Below, piece by piece: positions 52,395 through 63,514 of a stretch of 64,000 nucleotides of DNA. The notes beneath the pieces were generated by a model. That model saw nothing but the letters and a program-made list of their open reading frames with translations. It made no database searches and was not told the origin of the DNA. This DNA comes from Rhyacophila brunnea. Taxonomy: Eukaryota; Arthropoda; Insecta; Trichoptera; Rhyacophilidae. The translations under genes were made by a program, and so were the position numbers. The stretch's first letter is position 1. Every line of letters starts with the position of its first letter. Location of the stretch: NCBI GenBank assembly GCA_022495005.1, contig JAGYXB010000825.1:682001-746000 (forward strand). Direction: 5' to 3'.

Positions 52395-53000
52395 ATTTCT
52401 ACAGCTGAATTAAATATTTTTTTGTACACGTAAATATTGATTTGGATGACAACAGTCACTTAATAACTGCGAGCATGTGTTGCTGAAATTTATTGTTTTT
52501 GTGTTAAATATAAAATTAGTGGTAGTTGATTAATTTTAATTTAAAGTTAGTTAATTTAGTAGAGAATATGGTTAAGTTGTGTTTAAATTTGGTAGCCATA
52601 CTGAAACGTTTCACAGTTAAGTTAATAATTCAAATCATTTATTTTACATATTGTGGACATTACAAATTATAAGTTAAAGACGTTCACAACATGACATTTT
52701 GAAACAACGAAATATTATTAAAACAATATTAGGTACATATTAAAAGAGATTGATTATACAGTATAAATGTGTAAATACAAAAAAATATATAGGTACAAAG
52801 AAGTACACCGGATGAGTTAAGCAGAACCTATTTTAAGAATTTATAAAATAACGTCCACCTATACTTCATCCTCACGTAGATGGAATATATCAAAATCCGA
52901 ATAATAATATCGATGTTCTACTGTGCGTTATACGCATGTAAAACGGCTTCATTTTTCTGAACAATACCCACTCTCTTTATATTAATACTCTGAGGTCGCA
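52395..53000 (+). repeat. 0.33-kb direct repeat, copy 2 (split)
   Basis: Parts 52395-52616 and 52913-53000 together match 51040-51365. The 296 bp in between belong to a retrotransposon 3' end (next entry). Confidence 0.82.
52617..52912 (-). mobile_element. Non-LTR retrotransposon 3' end, strongly 5'-truncated
   Basis: Minus-strand element. Its 3' untranslated words on the plus strand (TTGTGGACATTACAAATTAT, GACGTTCACAACATGACATT, AAAGAAGTACACCGGATGAG, CTATTTTAAGAATTTATA, CCTCACGTAGATGGAATATA) match 57645-58330 and 62005-62115. Only a few codons of the protein end remain (near 52890). It is inserted in the 0.33-kb direct repeat. Confidence 0.82.
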
Positions 53001-53229
53001 TGTTACTTGACTACTATAAAATGGGTTCATAATCATTACTTCATAATAATATGACGCCAACTACCGACAACTCAATAATGCAATATTTATTTCAAAATTA
53101 AAAAAACCGTTAAAAATACGCGAAATAGGTACCCCTAATTTTACATCGCGAAACCTTTCAGTTCCACGGAATATCTGTATGGGAACACTACTGTAGAACA
53201 TCACACTGTCCTTAATCTTAGCAATATGT

Positions 53230-53345
53230 AGGGGGGCCGCTTCAGGATGTGGTAACCATGCTCCTATACCAGTAACGAGTATGATGTAGGACTGATCGAG
53301 TGTCTAGCTGTTGAACCCATTGAGCCATCCGACCTGGTCGCCACA
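53230..53345 (-). mobile_element. tRNA-like SINE head, third type
   Basis: Minus strand: GGTCGGATGGCTCAATGGGT contains a good box A (TGGCTCAATGG), followed by AACAGCTAGACACTCGATCA, like the anticodon arm region. The expected box B has decayed (GGTTACCA). It is one copy, next to the repeat shared with 18155. Confidence 0.5.
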
Positions 53346-53544
53346 AAGGCGAAAAAATATCTTGCATTTAAAAAAATTGCGGCGTCTTACTGCGGGCGTG
53401 AAGATATCTTCATATATTTTTTGCTGTCCGTATGATTAGCTTGGTTTTTATTATATTTATTAAATTCCTTTATTTTTTGTTAATTTCCTTATGCATTTTT
53501 TCTCCACGGCACTTTGAATTAGATTAAATCAGTAAACTCAGTCA

Positions 53545-53705
53545 AACCTCATGAGAGCGTGGCGACCTTAGTCTCGGGTAACTGCTCTCGGGACATTACC
53601 AGGCGTAAACAACTGTACAGATACTTCACATCAAACGTAGTGCCTCGTGATACGCTCGATTAAGACCGAGTGTGGTGCGGGGCGGGTATGGTTTGGAGGG
53701 CATGT
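53545..53705. repeat. Dispersed repeat shared with 18155-18345
   Basis: CTGCTCTCGGGACATTACCA, AGGCGTAAACAACTGTACAG, TTCACATCAAACGTAG and ATACGCTCGATTAAGACCGA recur in order at 18200-18320. A 76-codon frame that starts in it (53647) has no meaning. Confidence 0.8.
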
Positions 53706-53720
53706 TTTTGTTGTCCAGAG

Positions 53721-54645
53721 CTATGTCTCGATTGCAATCTTATACCTTATATTTTTCGGAAAATTTTGCTATCGAATAATTTTTCATTATTTTTTTAACA
53801 ATTCACTGACTGTGAGATATACAACACACCACTGTAGAAGCCGAATTAAATTGAGCGAGCATTACAATAATATCTGATAGGTATTATGAATACTTGAATA
53901 GTGAACATGCTTCAAAACCATCCCACACAACGTCATGTCAATTTTTTTTGTTGCTATTACAAAACTATCTCTACATGCCATCTAACTACTGAGGACTGGC
54001 TACTGAATTATTCAGTTTTAACATTTGCCGTCGAATCTGAATGATATAAGAATTTCAATATTGTCTATTCCAGATGATAATCATATTCCTGGAACAGTGA
54101 CAATGTTTTTCGTAATGCAGAGTTACCCATTTCATGGCCCCCATATCCTGTAGCGACCCCATACTAGAAGTTTTGGCGGGCTTTCCTATCTATTGCTGAG
54201 GTTAAAGACAGTGTGACGCGCTACACTCTACAGCACCTATCGTTATTCAAATGGTGCTCGATGTCAAATTAAGGGTAGGGTATTCGGTGTATTTTTGGTG
54301 TTTCTTTGTCAACTTGAATTATGTAGTTATTGAGTATCGACCCACTATAATAATAAAAAAATGCACGGTACTACTACATATTTTTAAATGTTAATAGTTT
54401 CGTAGTAAAATAGTGGCAGAGGCGACTTTTTTTTATTACTATTAGAGCAAATTTTGATTATGTGTTTATTTAACTTATCTGGTCAACCCGCTGCGCCGGC
54501 TCCCCTGAGACCGGTCCCCCAGGTTAGAGGCGACAGCGAGTTACTCAATATCTTGAGCTAGTAGGTGGTCGCAGTTGTCGAAAATATTCTGTACCAGATC
54601 GTAGCGGATCGTACGGAAAATACCAATTTCATGCATGCGTCCTCA
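53721..54645. other. Unassigned, with GC-richer patches
   Basis: The patches at 54150-54260 and 54480-54610 (for example CTGCGCCGGCTCCCCTGAGA) are notably GC-richer. No frame or repeat could be identified. Confidence 0.4.
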
Positions 54646-54658
54646 GGAATGAAAAAAA

Positions 54659-54823
54659 GGTACTGTTCGGTTATCAGGAATACAGCGGAAATACCCGATA
54701 TACTGGATTATTTGTGAGTTTGGGTTAGGTTAGGTTTGGTTAGGTTAACCTAACAAATAATCCAGTTTATCGGCTATTTTCAAAATGTGTTTTCCTCTGT
54801 ATTCCTGATAACCGAACAGTACC
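54659..54823. mobile_element. MITE family GGTACTGTTCGG with TTAGG core, copy 2
   Basis: A 165-bp element with inverted ends GGTACTGTTCGGTTATCAGG and the exact complement. It is flanked by an 8-bp direct repeat GAAAAAAA (54651-54658, 54824-54831). The core is GGTTAGGTTAGG-type sequence facing CCTAAC, so the loop is itself palindromic. It is shorter than copy 1 because part of one arm (TTTTGAAAATA) is missing. Confidence 0.93.
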
Positions 54824-54831
54824 GAAAAAAA

Positions 54832-55935
54832 ATACTAATCATTTATGTGAGTGGAATATTACTCATAAATTTTTGGTTTTAATATCCCCGTGTAACTAGT
54901 GCGACACGGATGACACAAACCGATACTAATTATTTATTTGAGGATGTGTGGATGTCACAGCTCGTAATTATTCATAGGTAAACATCACACTAGGTGCTCA
55001 TTACTAGAATGACAGCGCGGACGGTCTAGGGATTGCGAATGTAAGCTTTGTTCCTGTAAGCGTTTTAACCAACTTATATATTTGAATATATTATATAATC
55101 AACGCTCCGTGACTTTTTTATTATTATTACACTGCTATTCAAGTAACCGGTGGTTGAATAATTAATATAATAATCCCCCACCGTAAAAAAAGGTGTTAAT
55201 CAATTATTATACTTACATATTACATTATAGTCTCAACACTAGGGTTATTTTTAACTTCTCGGCATTTATTTTCTGCACGTGTTCAATCGAGATGTTGCAT
55301 TTCATGTCCAGTGTACATAATATACAATGCATGCATGAATGCATGTAATATAGTAGGTGCACTCCGTCAACTTCGCTGGATTATAGAGATAGAAAAGACA
55401 TCAATATAATTAAAAAAAAAAATAGGTCGGTATGCATATAGTGTTGGTACATATTTAAAATTATTTTTTGAATAATAACTATGCCCAAAAGTGGGTTGAA
55501 AATCTATCATATTCGACGTTAACCAGTTAAAATAGCTCTGAGCAAAAAATATTATATATCTCAATGCGTTTTTTAAAGTGCACCGAAACTTTTGAAATAT
55601 TTAAATTATCCAAAAAGTGGCGGTAGATACAGTTTTTGAAATATTTCATAATGAGAAAACAAATATTTTTTAATATCTCTCTATTAATAAATTGGACTGT
55701 GATATCGATCAATGTAAAATTAAGGCAACGATTTAAACTGTTTTACAAATGTCGACTTAATTAAGCATTTTAAAAATATATTCGTTTGTTTAAAAATAAT
55801 ATTATATAATATTTAATATTTCACAATTGATTATCTAATGTATTACACATAAAATTATTAATTTCAAATAATAAATAATATAGCACGTATGAAATAAATA
55901 CAATTATGATATTTTCTCTTCTTAATTGTTCGAAT
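54832..55935. other. No recognisable feature
   Basis: AT-rich. Two overlapping minus-strand frames of 61-65 codons (55367-55712) have no motif. Confidence 0.5.
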
Positions 55936-55942
55936 AGACAGT

Positions 55943-56189
55943 CCCACGATAGTCGCGCGGCTTAGTCATCGTCCTATAATGCCGTGGATCCCAGGTTCGA
56001 ATGCTGAGTCTGGCAAGTACACAAATTGTTTTTTTCAATTTGAAATCTTTTCCAAAGAGTATGGACCTAATAGGTTGGGCAAGTGGCTGACATCAATTTC
56101 TCATAAAAACCAGATCTGTTAATACAAACCTCCACTCTTTGGAGGTCCATTTATGATCTTATTAGGATCGGATATAGTCTGAAAAAAAT
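55943..56189 (+). mobile_element. tRNA-derived SINE family B, copy 6
   Basis: Plus-strand full-length copy. Head AGTCGCGCGGCTTAGTCATC to AGGTTCGAATGCTGAGTCTG, body AACCTCCACTCTTTGGAGG and CCTAATAGGTTGGGCAAGTG, end GATCTTATTAGGATCGGATA followed by a short A-run. Box A has drifted. Confidence 0.88.
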
Positions 56190-57310
56190 TGTACGTATTT
56201 CATTTTGCCGTAGCACAGTCCACCGTGAGCTGTCTTATCGGATAGAAATGGCCGTATAGTATTGATATAAAAATGCGTGTTGTTCGTGGAGCATTGCAGA
56301 CAGTAATGTTCCAATTTTATTTGATTCAATATTAACAAAGATCTAATATTGATTGATAGCAAATATCTGTTAATAACGCTGTCATTATTACTCGAACGAA
56401 ACCGCGGTCGACTCGAGACTTGCGAGAATCACTGTTGACGTACTTTGCAATTGACAAATCTGCATGCCTTCGCATTATTGCCACTTCGAGCGTTTTGATG
56501 ACCAAATCCAAGACAGATGAACCACATAGAAGAATGACATGCGTGAAGAATATGCTGACTGTAGATGGGACGACTATATAATAGTTAAATGAAATTCTCG
56601 AAATAATGCTGACGGATCATTTCGGAATATTTGAACAAATTCGAGTTAATGTATATATATTGCCATATCAATTGGAATCACCAATACAAGGTTAGTTATA
56701 AACCTTGTATTGTTATGCGCATGATTTGTCAGAAACCTAGTTATCAAGGACCAATGACATTCATTGTCAGGGACACATCCTTCGTAGACGGAATATAATA
56801 TACAAACATGAAGGGCAGAATACATACGTCGTAAAAGGCACGTTTTACAATGAATTTAAACGTTTTGTTAAAACATAAAGGTATTAATAATACTATAAAA
56901 TTGTCTATATTAGTCGTTAAATATGGCTAAATAAGTATTCATAGCTCACCCGTTTTGCCCAAATGTAACGTTATAGTTTTTGAAGTCATTGAAAAATTAC
57001 GGTAATAAAAATGATCGATTACCCTGTTTGTATTTTAATTCGTTAAACGTTTATGCTACTCAGATTATAAGATCAGGTTTTCGCTAATGACTACATTATT
57101 TTCAACAATAAAACAATTTAGAACCGATTAATAGCCTGAGGTTTGCGTTTAAATTGTACCAAATTATGGTGAATTGGCCTAAAATACAAAAACACACTTG
57201 ACAACCCATAGTATACAGGTACTTACCTATATTGTGTTATATTATAACAATCTCTGATAATTGACCAAGTACCCAGTTTTGAGTTTAAAAAAATATGCCT
57301 TGTTGGTAGG
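56190..57310. other. Unassigned, with one perfect hairpin
   Basis: At 56683-56711 AATACAAGGTT pairs perfectly with AACCTTGTATT around a 7-nt loop. The stretch around 56390-56580 is less AT-rich and could be an old coding remnant, but no domain is recognised. Otherwise nothing. Confidence 0.4.
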
Positions 57311-57321
57311 CACTGTTACTT

Positions 57322-57569
57322 TTTTCCCGACCATCTCCGATCCTAATAGGATCATAATATATGGGCCTCCACAGAGTAGAGGTTTGTATAGACAGATTTT
57401 TGTTTTTTTACGAGAAATGGATGTCAGCTACTTACTCGACCTATTAGGTCCATACCCTGACTCACACTGAACTTGAAAAACAATATGTGTACTTGCCAGA
57501 CCCAGGATTCAAACCTGAGACCCACGGCGTGATAGTCCAACGCTTAAGCCGCGCGGCCACCGTGGGTGT
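57322..57569 (-). mobile_element. tRNA-derived SINE family B, copy 7, with 11-bp duplication
   Basis: Full-length minus-strand copy flanked by the exact direct repeat CACTGTTACTT (57311-57321, 57570-57580). On the minus strand: head CCACGGTGGCCGCGCGGCTT, AAGCGTTGGACTATCACGCC, box B GGTTTGAATCCTGGG, body, and tail GATCCTATTAGGATCGGAGA with a short A-run. The duplication and A-run indicate insertion by LINE machinery. Confidence 0.95.
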
Positions 57570-57644
57570 CACTGTTACTTACGTACTTATAAAAACTAAT
57601 TTAATATTATAAACACCGGAGATAATACAAATTGGCACCTGTAT

Positions 57645-57790
57645 CTTCAAATTCAAATTTTATTTATTTTTACATATAGCGAACATTACAAATTATTAAT
57701 TTAACACGTTCACAACATGAAATTTAGAAGTGAATAAAAATATAAATTAGATACAAAGAAGCACTCCGAATGAACTAAGCAGACCCTATT
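57645..57790 (-). mobile_element. Non-LTR retrotransposon 3' untranslated region (distal part)
   Basis: The plus strand reads GAACATTACAAATTATTAAT, ACACGTTCACAACATGAAAT, then AAAGAAGCACTCCGAATGAA and AGACCCTATTTTA, matching 52650-52840 and 62015-62100. It continues at 58283 after a nested family D element. Confidence 0.8.
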
Positions 57791-58282
57791 TTATTTACCA
57801 CGTTTTTCTTAGCTCGTATTCTTGTTTGTCCGGTGGCTGTTTATCTAGTACAAATCTTGCATTCGATTTTTAACTAACTTCCCGACTAGCTAGACATTTG
57901 AAACTATATAATATACCAGAACACGATGCCAATGCATTATTTTAATACTTTTAGCCATCTTTAAGCAGAATTGAATTCATTTTCAGTTAATTCTGTTTTG
58001 TATAGTTATTTCAGAAAAATCCGTAAAAAGTAAAAGACTATTATTGGTTGCTAAGGGTGGTCTCCTAGCAACTAAATTATTAATATATACGTGCGTTACT
58101 ATGGAAATCAATATGAAATGTCAAAATGACATTTCAGTATTCTATAATATTTATTCAGTGCCTATTTCTATCAAGTACAAAAAAAAGTATTTAGTAATAC
58201 ATAGAACTGTCAAGTTTATATGATTCAACAGAAAATTTAAAAACGCGGTATATAAAAAGTTCTTTTTATCTTGTAATTATTA
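57791..58282 (-). mobile_element. 0.45-kb family D element, copy 5 (nested in a retrotransposon tail)
   Basis: TTTACCACGTTTTTCTTAGC to TTCTTTTTATCTTGTAATTA. The host sequence CCTATTTTA / AAGAAT...GTCCACCTA is continuous in the relative at 52832-52860, which proves the insertion. Confidence 0.9.
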
Positions 58283-58674
58283 AGAATAATTTTGTTGTCC
58301 ACCTATTTTCATCCTCACGCAGGTGGAATATGTCAATATCCTAAGTGATTTGGTTGAACAGAGTTATTGTCCTCCTAATTGGTATTACCAATCGCAGTAT
58401 AGTTATGTACCTTGGGAGAACAAACAACGGATGCCCCCGATTCCTAAGATAATTATCAGAGACACACAAGCCAATACCACCGAGGATGGCAGAGTTTCCA
58501 TTTACGCCATTCCACTTAAATATAGTATAAGTATAAGTCTGAAAAAATATGTAGCTAAATAAAGATCCCTTCTAAATTTTAAGCTACAGGATATAAGTAT
58601 ACCTGAGAGAAAGTCAGTCGGATAGAGCCACGGACAATATCCATACAGCCGAAAGTAAAGGATTACTTCTGGAC
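58283..58674 (-). pseudogene. Non-LTR reverse transcriptase C-terminus (part 2 of 2)
   Basis: Minus-strand words in order: PWLYPTDFLSG, SLKFRRDLYLATYFFRLI, HPLFVLPRY, RRTITL.NQI and a final DIDIFHL. This is the usual C-terminal tail after the thumb region of Jockey/CR1-type reverse transcriptases. It is separated from its upstream part by the hAT-like MITE at 58675, and broken by a few stops and shifts. Confidence 0.85.
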
Positions 58675-59410
58675 TAGGGAATCCAATCCCGAGCCAAAAT
58701 TCTGATCCCGGGATTTCGGGATTACAATTTGACAATCCCGGGATCTGGTCCCGGGATTGGCATTTTTTCCATTGTTTATATAAAATTTTTATATTTACAA
58801 ATAACATTGATAAAATCGGTCAAAAATAAATCTAGTATAATTTATACTATTTAAGACATTTATTGTTAATATTGTATACGTTCAATCTTGGAAATACACA
58901 AGTTTAACGGAGTAAATAATATTGTAATTTATAAATAATAATGAATTTAATAGGAGATTTCTGATAGTAAAGACTTAATGAATGGATTAGCGAGATTTAA
59001 AATAGTATAGCAAATAATCATGGCGTACCTACTTATGGCCTTTCCGCTTCATAAATCTAATTAGTCATCCAAATCTGAAACTGCCGTAAAACGTATGATA
59101 TCATGGTGGAATAACTTTGTTAATAGTGCGAAGCATTATTTTTTTTCAATCTTTCAACTTGAATGAATCAGCAACCTACACATGGGTATAAATCAAACTA
59201 CATTCATTCAGTTTATTTCTAATGTACCTAGTTATTTTTTATTAAAAATATTTTTTCTGTTATATTTTTGCTTTTATTTTATTTTCCATAAAAATGGATA
59301 AAAAAAATCAATCCCGAAATCCCGGGTATCAATCCCGGGATTCATATGTATCGAAAATAGCTCGGGATCCTGGGATCCCGGGATTTGGGATTCCGGGATT
59401 GGAATCCCTA
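58675..59410. mobile_element. hAT-like MITE, TAGGGAATCCAATCCCG ends, copy 2 (inside a retrotransposon)
   Basis: A 736-bp element with the exact 8-bp duplication TTCTGGAC (58667-58674, 59411-59418). Ends and interior match copy 1 at 43745. It splits the reverse-transcriptase remnant. The CCCGGG palindromes near the right end are further duplicated (GATCCTGGGATCCCGGGATT). Confidence 0.96.
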
Positions 59411-59690
59411 TTCTGGACCCTCTCCACCATAAGGCTGTACTTCAACTGATGCGGAGCCCAAATAATAGACCCACTCTCAAGTCTGCTTCTAACTAAAGAG
59501 TTATAGAGAATTTTTAGTACCGTAACATCCGAAAAGTCCCGGGTAGTACGCAAAACAAAGTCCAACATTTTTAGCGCCTTTTTACAAATGGTATCCATAT
59601 GACCACTTAATGTCAGTGTAGTGTCAAACGTAATGCCAAGATCCCTTACATATGATATTCGCGAGATCTTTGTACATACTTATCTTTGTA
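59411..59690 (-). pseudogene. Non-LTR reverse transcriptase C-terminus (part 1 of 2)
   Basis: The minus-strand frame 59598-59411 encodes MDTICKKALKMLDFVLRTTR, then LKILYNSLVRSRLESGSIIW and a VERVQ segment. These are hallmarks of the region between the polymerase core and the C-terminal end in non-LTR retrotransposons. Further upstream (to about 59690) the reading continues with changes. The full protein is not present. Confidence 0.88.
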
Positions 59691-59995
59691 CTCCCTTGCA
59701 ATCTAATAATAAATTGTATTATCTATATTAGGTACGAGTATTATTTAGTAATTAAATATTAATTTTGTATTTTTAGTGCTGTTTTTTTAATAAACCGTGT
59801 ACATAGAGGTTTTGTTATCAATAACCAACACACTGATATTTGTTTAAATCGATGTTCCCGTACGCAAATACCGTATATTACAGTTGTGTTCAACCTGTAT
59901 GCCGCAGCACCTTGGGACGACACACTAGGCTATTCGATTGTCTTTTATTAATATTATGACGTATTAATCAATTCTCAATTTGGATTCCGACATGA
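59691..59995. other. No recognisable feature
   Basis: AT-rich spacer. Confidence 0.45.
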
Positions 59996-59999
59996 AAAA

Positions 60000-60418
60000 A
60001 ATGGTTACATTTAAGTTGTACGTATGCAGTTGATCGTGTGACACTTATTCGTGCGCCGCAGTACGTGAAACATGAGTTTGTATAACATTTTATCAAATGA
60101 CAAGTTCTTCGTTGAACATTTCACCGTGGAATACATTTGTACGTATCTTACAAAATGCGCCGATAGGTTGCAAATAGTATTGTTCCAATTAGATTAATCC
60201 TAACCTAACCTAACCTCACCTAACCTAATCTAACCTAGTAAAGACATCTCATAAAATTCGCCACATGTTGTAGCATACGTACAAATATACTCCACGGTGA
60301 AATATTCAACGAAGAACTCGTAATTTGATTAAATGTTACACGAACTCATGTTTCACGTACTGCGGCGCACGAATAAGTGTCCTGCGGTGAACTGTTTACG
60401 TACAAATTTCCGGATACG
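60000..60418. mobile_element. Foldback element with TTAGG core, copy 2 (inverted)
   Basis: The arm TGACACTTATTCGTGCGCCG and AAACATGAGTTTGTATAACA (60040-60095) is mirrored by CATGTTTCACGTACTGCGGC and GCACGAATAAGTGTC (60350-60382). The core CCTAACCTAACCTAACCTCACC (60198-60240) is in the opposite direction to copy 1 at 5766. The outer parts of the longer copy 1 arms are missing or diverged, apart from 60000-60030. Confidence 0.85.
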
Positions 60419-62000
60419 GAAAAAAATGGTGAGGAAAATTTTACTATAAAAAGGTCTATAAATAAAGAAATCATAAAGGGCTGTGAGAAAAAATTTTTAT
60501 ACATCGAGGGCGTATGAAGTACATATTATATATGTAATTTTCCGTATTGTCTTGATCGCTCACTCTATTCATTCATATGGCGACGGGTTGTAGATAGCTA
60601 ATATAAAATGGCTTTATGATTAATTAGTTGATTAAAATTTTCAATGTTAACGCTTTCGCTGCTGAAGAGATAATGAGATTTTAATTGGCCCCTTTAAAAT
60701 GCACGTTAATTACATCGATCGGCCGCCTGGTCATTACGCGCCGTGTGCGTCTTCCGCGTCCAAAGTATTAATACAGAATTCATTTATGTACTTAGGAATT
60801 TTGAAAACCATTAGTCTATTAGGAAATATCCACAAGAATCAATAGAAGTAGTCTAACTCGCAAGCGAAAGAAAAGTGTTTAAATCCCACTCTATCCAAGG
60901 TTTTGTCTCAATGATTTTTCTTAACAAGTACTTATTTCAAAAGTTTTTTCAAGCATATTATATTTTTTTTTATAAATATATAGATATACACATATCTCAT
61001 TTTAAATCTGAAGTAACGCCGGAAGTACCTACACCGTGTATCGAAATTAATTTCTTTTGATCTGAGTCTAAGGCATTAATCATGACGTATTAATTCAAAG
61101 AATACACCGCTTATTTCTGAATAGTAATATAAGTTTCCTTCCAAGAAAAACGTTTCGAATTAGTCATAAGGCTCTATTATTTTATGAATGAGATAGTAGC
61201 CTTCGAGGCAAGGCTGTATCATTTATCCCCGTACAGTTATAAATGTCCGCTACGACTTTGAGTAAAGGAAACAGAGAACTAATCGTCTTTCCCCTCCAAC
61301 ATTATTCATTATAATTTTGTTTTATAACATATTATTGTATCTAACTTAAAACAATGCATTATCAATTTCGCGAAAACTATACAGCTTCAGGGTTAGTCAA
61401 TTGTGAATTCGCGTGGGTTCAGATTGGTTCAAAAACAATAAAATATAATATCTTTTCAAGAAATTCGGAATTTATTTAATGGATAAGTCATGATAATTTA
61501 TAAAATCACTTGTATATCAACCTAATTATAAGATGTTCTTAACATTAGTGATTAGTCGAGAAATTGAAAAATTACCTCTTACCTGTATTCATTAAAAAAT
61601 ATCTTCCGTAAATAGGTTTATACATATTTTAACTCTGTTCAATTTATATATTTAATTCAAAATAATATATTTGAGTAAAGACAGTAGAGCGATATAACGA
61701 TATTATGCACAAAATGATTCACGGAAAATTGATATCGGAAAAATAAAAAATAAATTGTTCAATAATTTTTAGTGATTTATAATTATGTTTACTTCATGGT
61801 AAGGTACTGCAATATTTAAGAGTGGATAAAATGAAAAATCCAATAATTGTGTATTTCATTAAATCGACTGTAATTTAAAAATGATAAAAGACATTAATAT
61901 AATATTGCAATCGATATTATTTGTAGTAAAATAAAGACGTGCATTACCATCTTTCTGTAGTGAATTGATAAGTAATATTTTTGAATATGTTTACGAATTT
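60419..62000. other. No recognisable feature
   Basis: AT-rich. A GC-richer patch at 60718-60765 (CGGCCGCCTGGTCATTACGC) and a faint box-B-like TTTAAATCCCACT near 60880 were noted. Nothing is supportable. Confidence 0.45.
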
Positions 62001-62004
62001 CCAA

Positions 62005-62115
62005 ATTATACAAACTTATAGTGAACATTACAAATTATTGATTTAAGACGTTCACAACATGACATTTAGAAATAAAGAAATATTATTAAAACAGTGTTAC
62101 ATAAAAGTTATTAAA
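62005..62115 (-). mobile_element. Non-LTR retrotransposon 3' fragment
   Basis: ATAGTGAACATTACAAATTA, TAAGACGTTCACAACATGAC and AAAGAAATATTATTAAAACA match 52645-52735 (same orientation). Protein-coding parts are absent. Confidence 0.8.
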
Positions 62116-62215
62116 CAGTAGTGAAGTGTGAATTCGTGCAAAAAAAATTATGTACATGCGCTCAATTCTCCGTTAATATAAAGCTTGACACTTTCACGGT
62201 TGTTTGTTGTCGTAC

Positions 62216-62426
62216 GCCCACGATGGCCGAGCAGTAACGCGTCGGCTTATAATGTCGTCGGTCCCGGGTTCAAATCCCGGATCTGGCAAATTCATATTCT
62301 GTTTTTCAATATGCGTTTAGACTAGTTTGGACCGATTTTTTCTTAAAAACAAAAAAAAATGTTAATACAACTACCATCATATTATGAAGGTCCATAAGAT
62401 TTTCTTGGGATCAAACATGGTGATGG
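62216..62426 (+). mobile_element. tRNA-derived SINE family B, copy 8 (variant)
   Basis: Head GATGGCCGAGCAGTAACGCG to GGGTTCAAATCCCGGATCTG, with intact box-B sequence GGTTCAAATCC. The body is shorter and more diverged than in other copies (only GTTAATACAA, AAGGTCCATAAGAT and the GGGATCAAACATGG end are clearly shared). It may represent a separate subfamily. Confidence 0.8.
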
Positions 62427-62444
62427 AATGTCATTGGAATATAA

Positions 62445-62560
62445 TGTAATAGTTTTTTGGGTTGTCACCACGTATTTTTCCTTTTTCTTTCTTCGACGTT
62501 TCGGGCTCGGTACAAAAGTAATTCTCGAAAGATAATGTGATCACCTACACGAAATAAAAT
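62445..62560 (-). mobile_element. Penelope-like terminal unit, copy 3 (partial)
   Basis: TAATAGTTTTTTGGGTTGTC and ACCACGTATTTTTCC, then CTTCGACGTTTCGGGCTCGG (complement contains GAGCCCGAAACGTCGAAG). The box CCGAAACGTCG is intact here, but the upstream CTGATGA-type word is changed (ATTATCTTTCGAGAA). The other arm is not found. Confidence 0.5.
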
Positions 62561-63510
62561 AAACACTAATACCAAAAACCTGAATCTGAGATATAGGGGT
62601 TTTATTGAATAATTCATTTATTATTCATAAAAGCACCGTTTAATTAGCTTCTCAATAGATCGAACATACAATCTTAATATTCTTAGAATACAAAAAATAC
62701 AATTTTATTTATAATGAAATATTGTAAGAAAAACATATTTGAACGACTGTACGGAAAAGCACTACATCGCAACACAATTTTTTTTAAATATGGACTAAGT
62801 GCCACGCTCTATATCGTAAACAGGGAACTATGTCTCAATGCCACATATTAACCAAACAGCACTTAGTGCCTATTTTAAAAATAATCACGCTGACTCTTAC
62901 GCCCAGAGCTATTTTTGAATATCCATAGAAGCTCTAATATATATTTTTTGGCACTTAGACATATTATATTAAATTTATGATATTGGCGATGGCACATAGA
63001 AAATTTTCGGGCACTAAGTGACTTTTTTATTTCATGTATTCATGTATTAAAGTGTACTTATGTGTATGAATGAGAAATGTCCGTGAATGTTTAACGATTA
63101 ATATAGGTTTGAAAATAAATAATTTTATTGGTTTTAGAGGCCGAAGGTGGGCCGCTAATCGTCGAATGAAAGCATCTGGAAAATAACAAGCCGCAATAAA
63201 GAACAATCGTGATGTTTCTGCAGTAGTAATTTAATATTTTTAGGCTATCACAAATCATATGAGGTCGTTTTTGCAAACATATAATATTTATCGGACATGA
63301 CTAAAAAATGAGGTCAATTGAGAACGAAATACGTAAATGGTTGAAACAATAATTATTATTATATTTTTTGTCAATATCAAATTACGTATTATTTTCTATA
63401 CACATTTTGATAGACTCAAACCACAAGATGAATAAGTCCACGTTTCTTAGTAATCAGCTTTCTTTCTTTTTGTGTTGTTATGTTTTCTGCAATGGATCCA
63501 TCCGTCCATT
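62561..63510. other. Unassigned, with repeated GCACTTAGTGCC words
   Basis: GGACTAAGTGCC (62790), AGCACTTAGTGCC (62859), GGCACTTAGAC (62950) and GGGCACTAAGTGAC (63010) form two inverted pairs, each flanked by T or A runs. They may be two small hairpin elements (about 62780-62885 and 62945-63030). A 61-codon minus-strand frame (63091-63276) has no motif. Confidence 0.4.
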
Positions 63511-63514
63511 CCAT

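Noticed and set aside
58323..58562. 79-codon plus-strand frame
   Set aside because: It is antisense to the reverse-transcriptase C-terminus, whose motifs are on the minus strand.
62216..62290. Possible functional tRNA with a GGGTTCAAATCCC arm
   Set aside because: It continues into family B body sequence and lacks a clean acceptor pairing, so it is treated as a SINE head.
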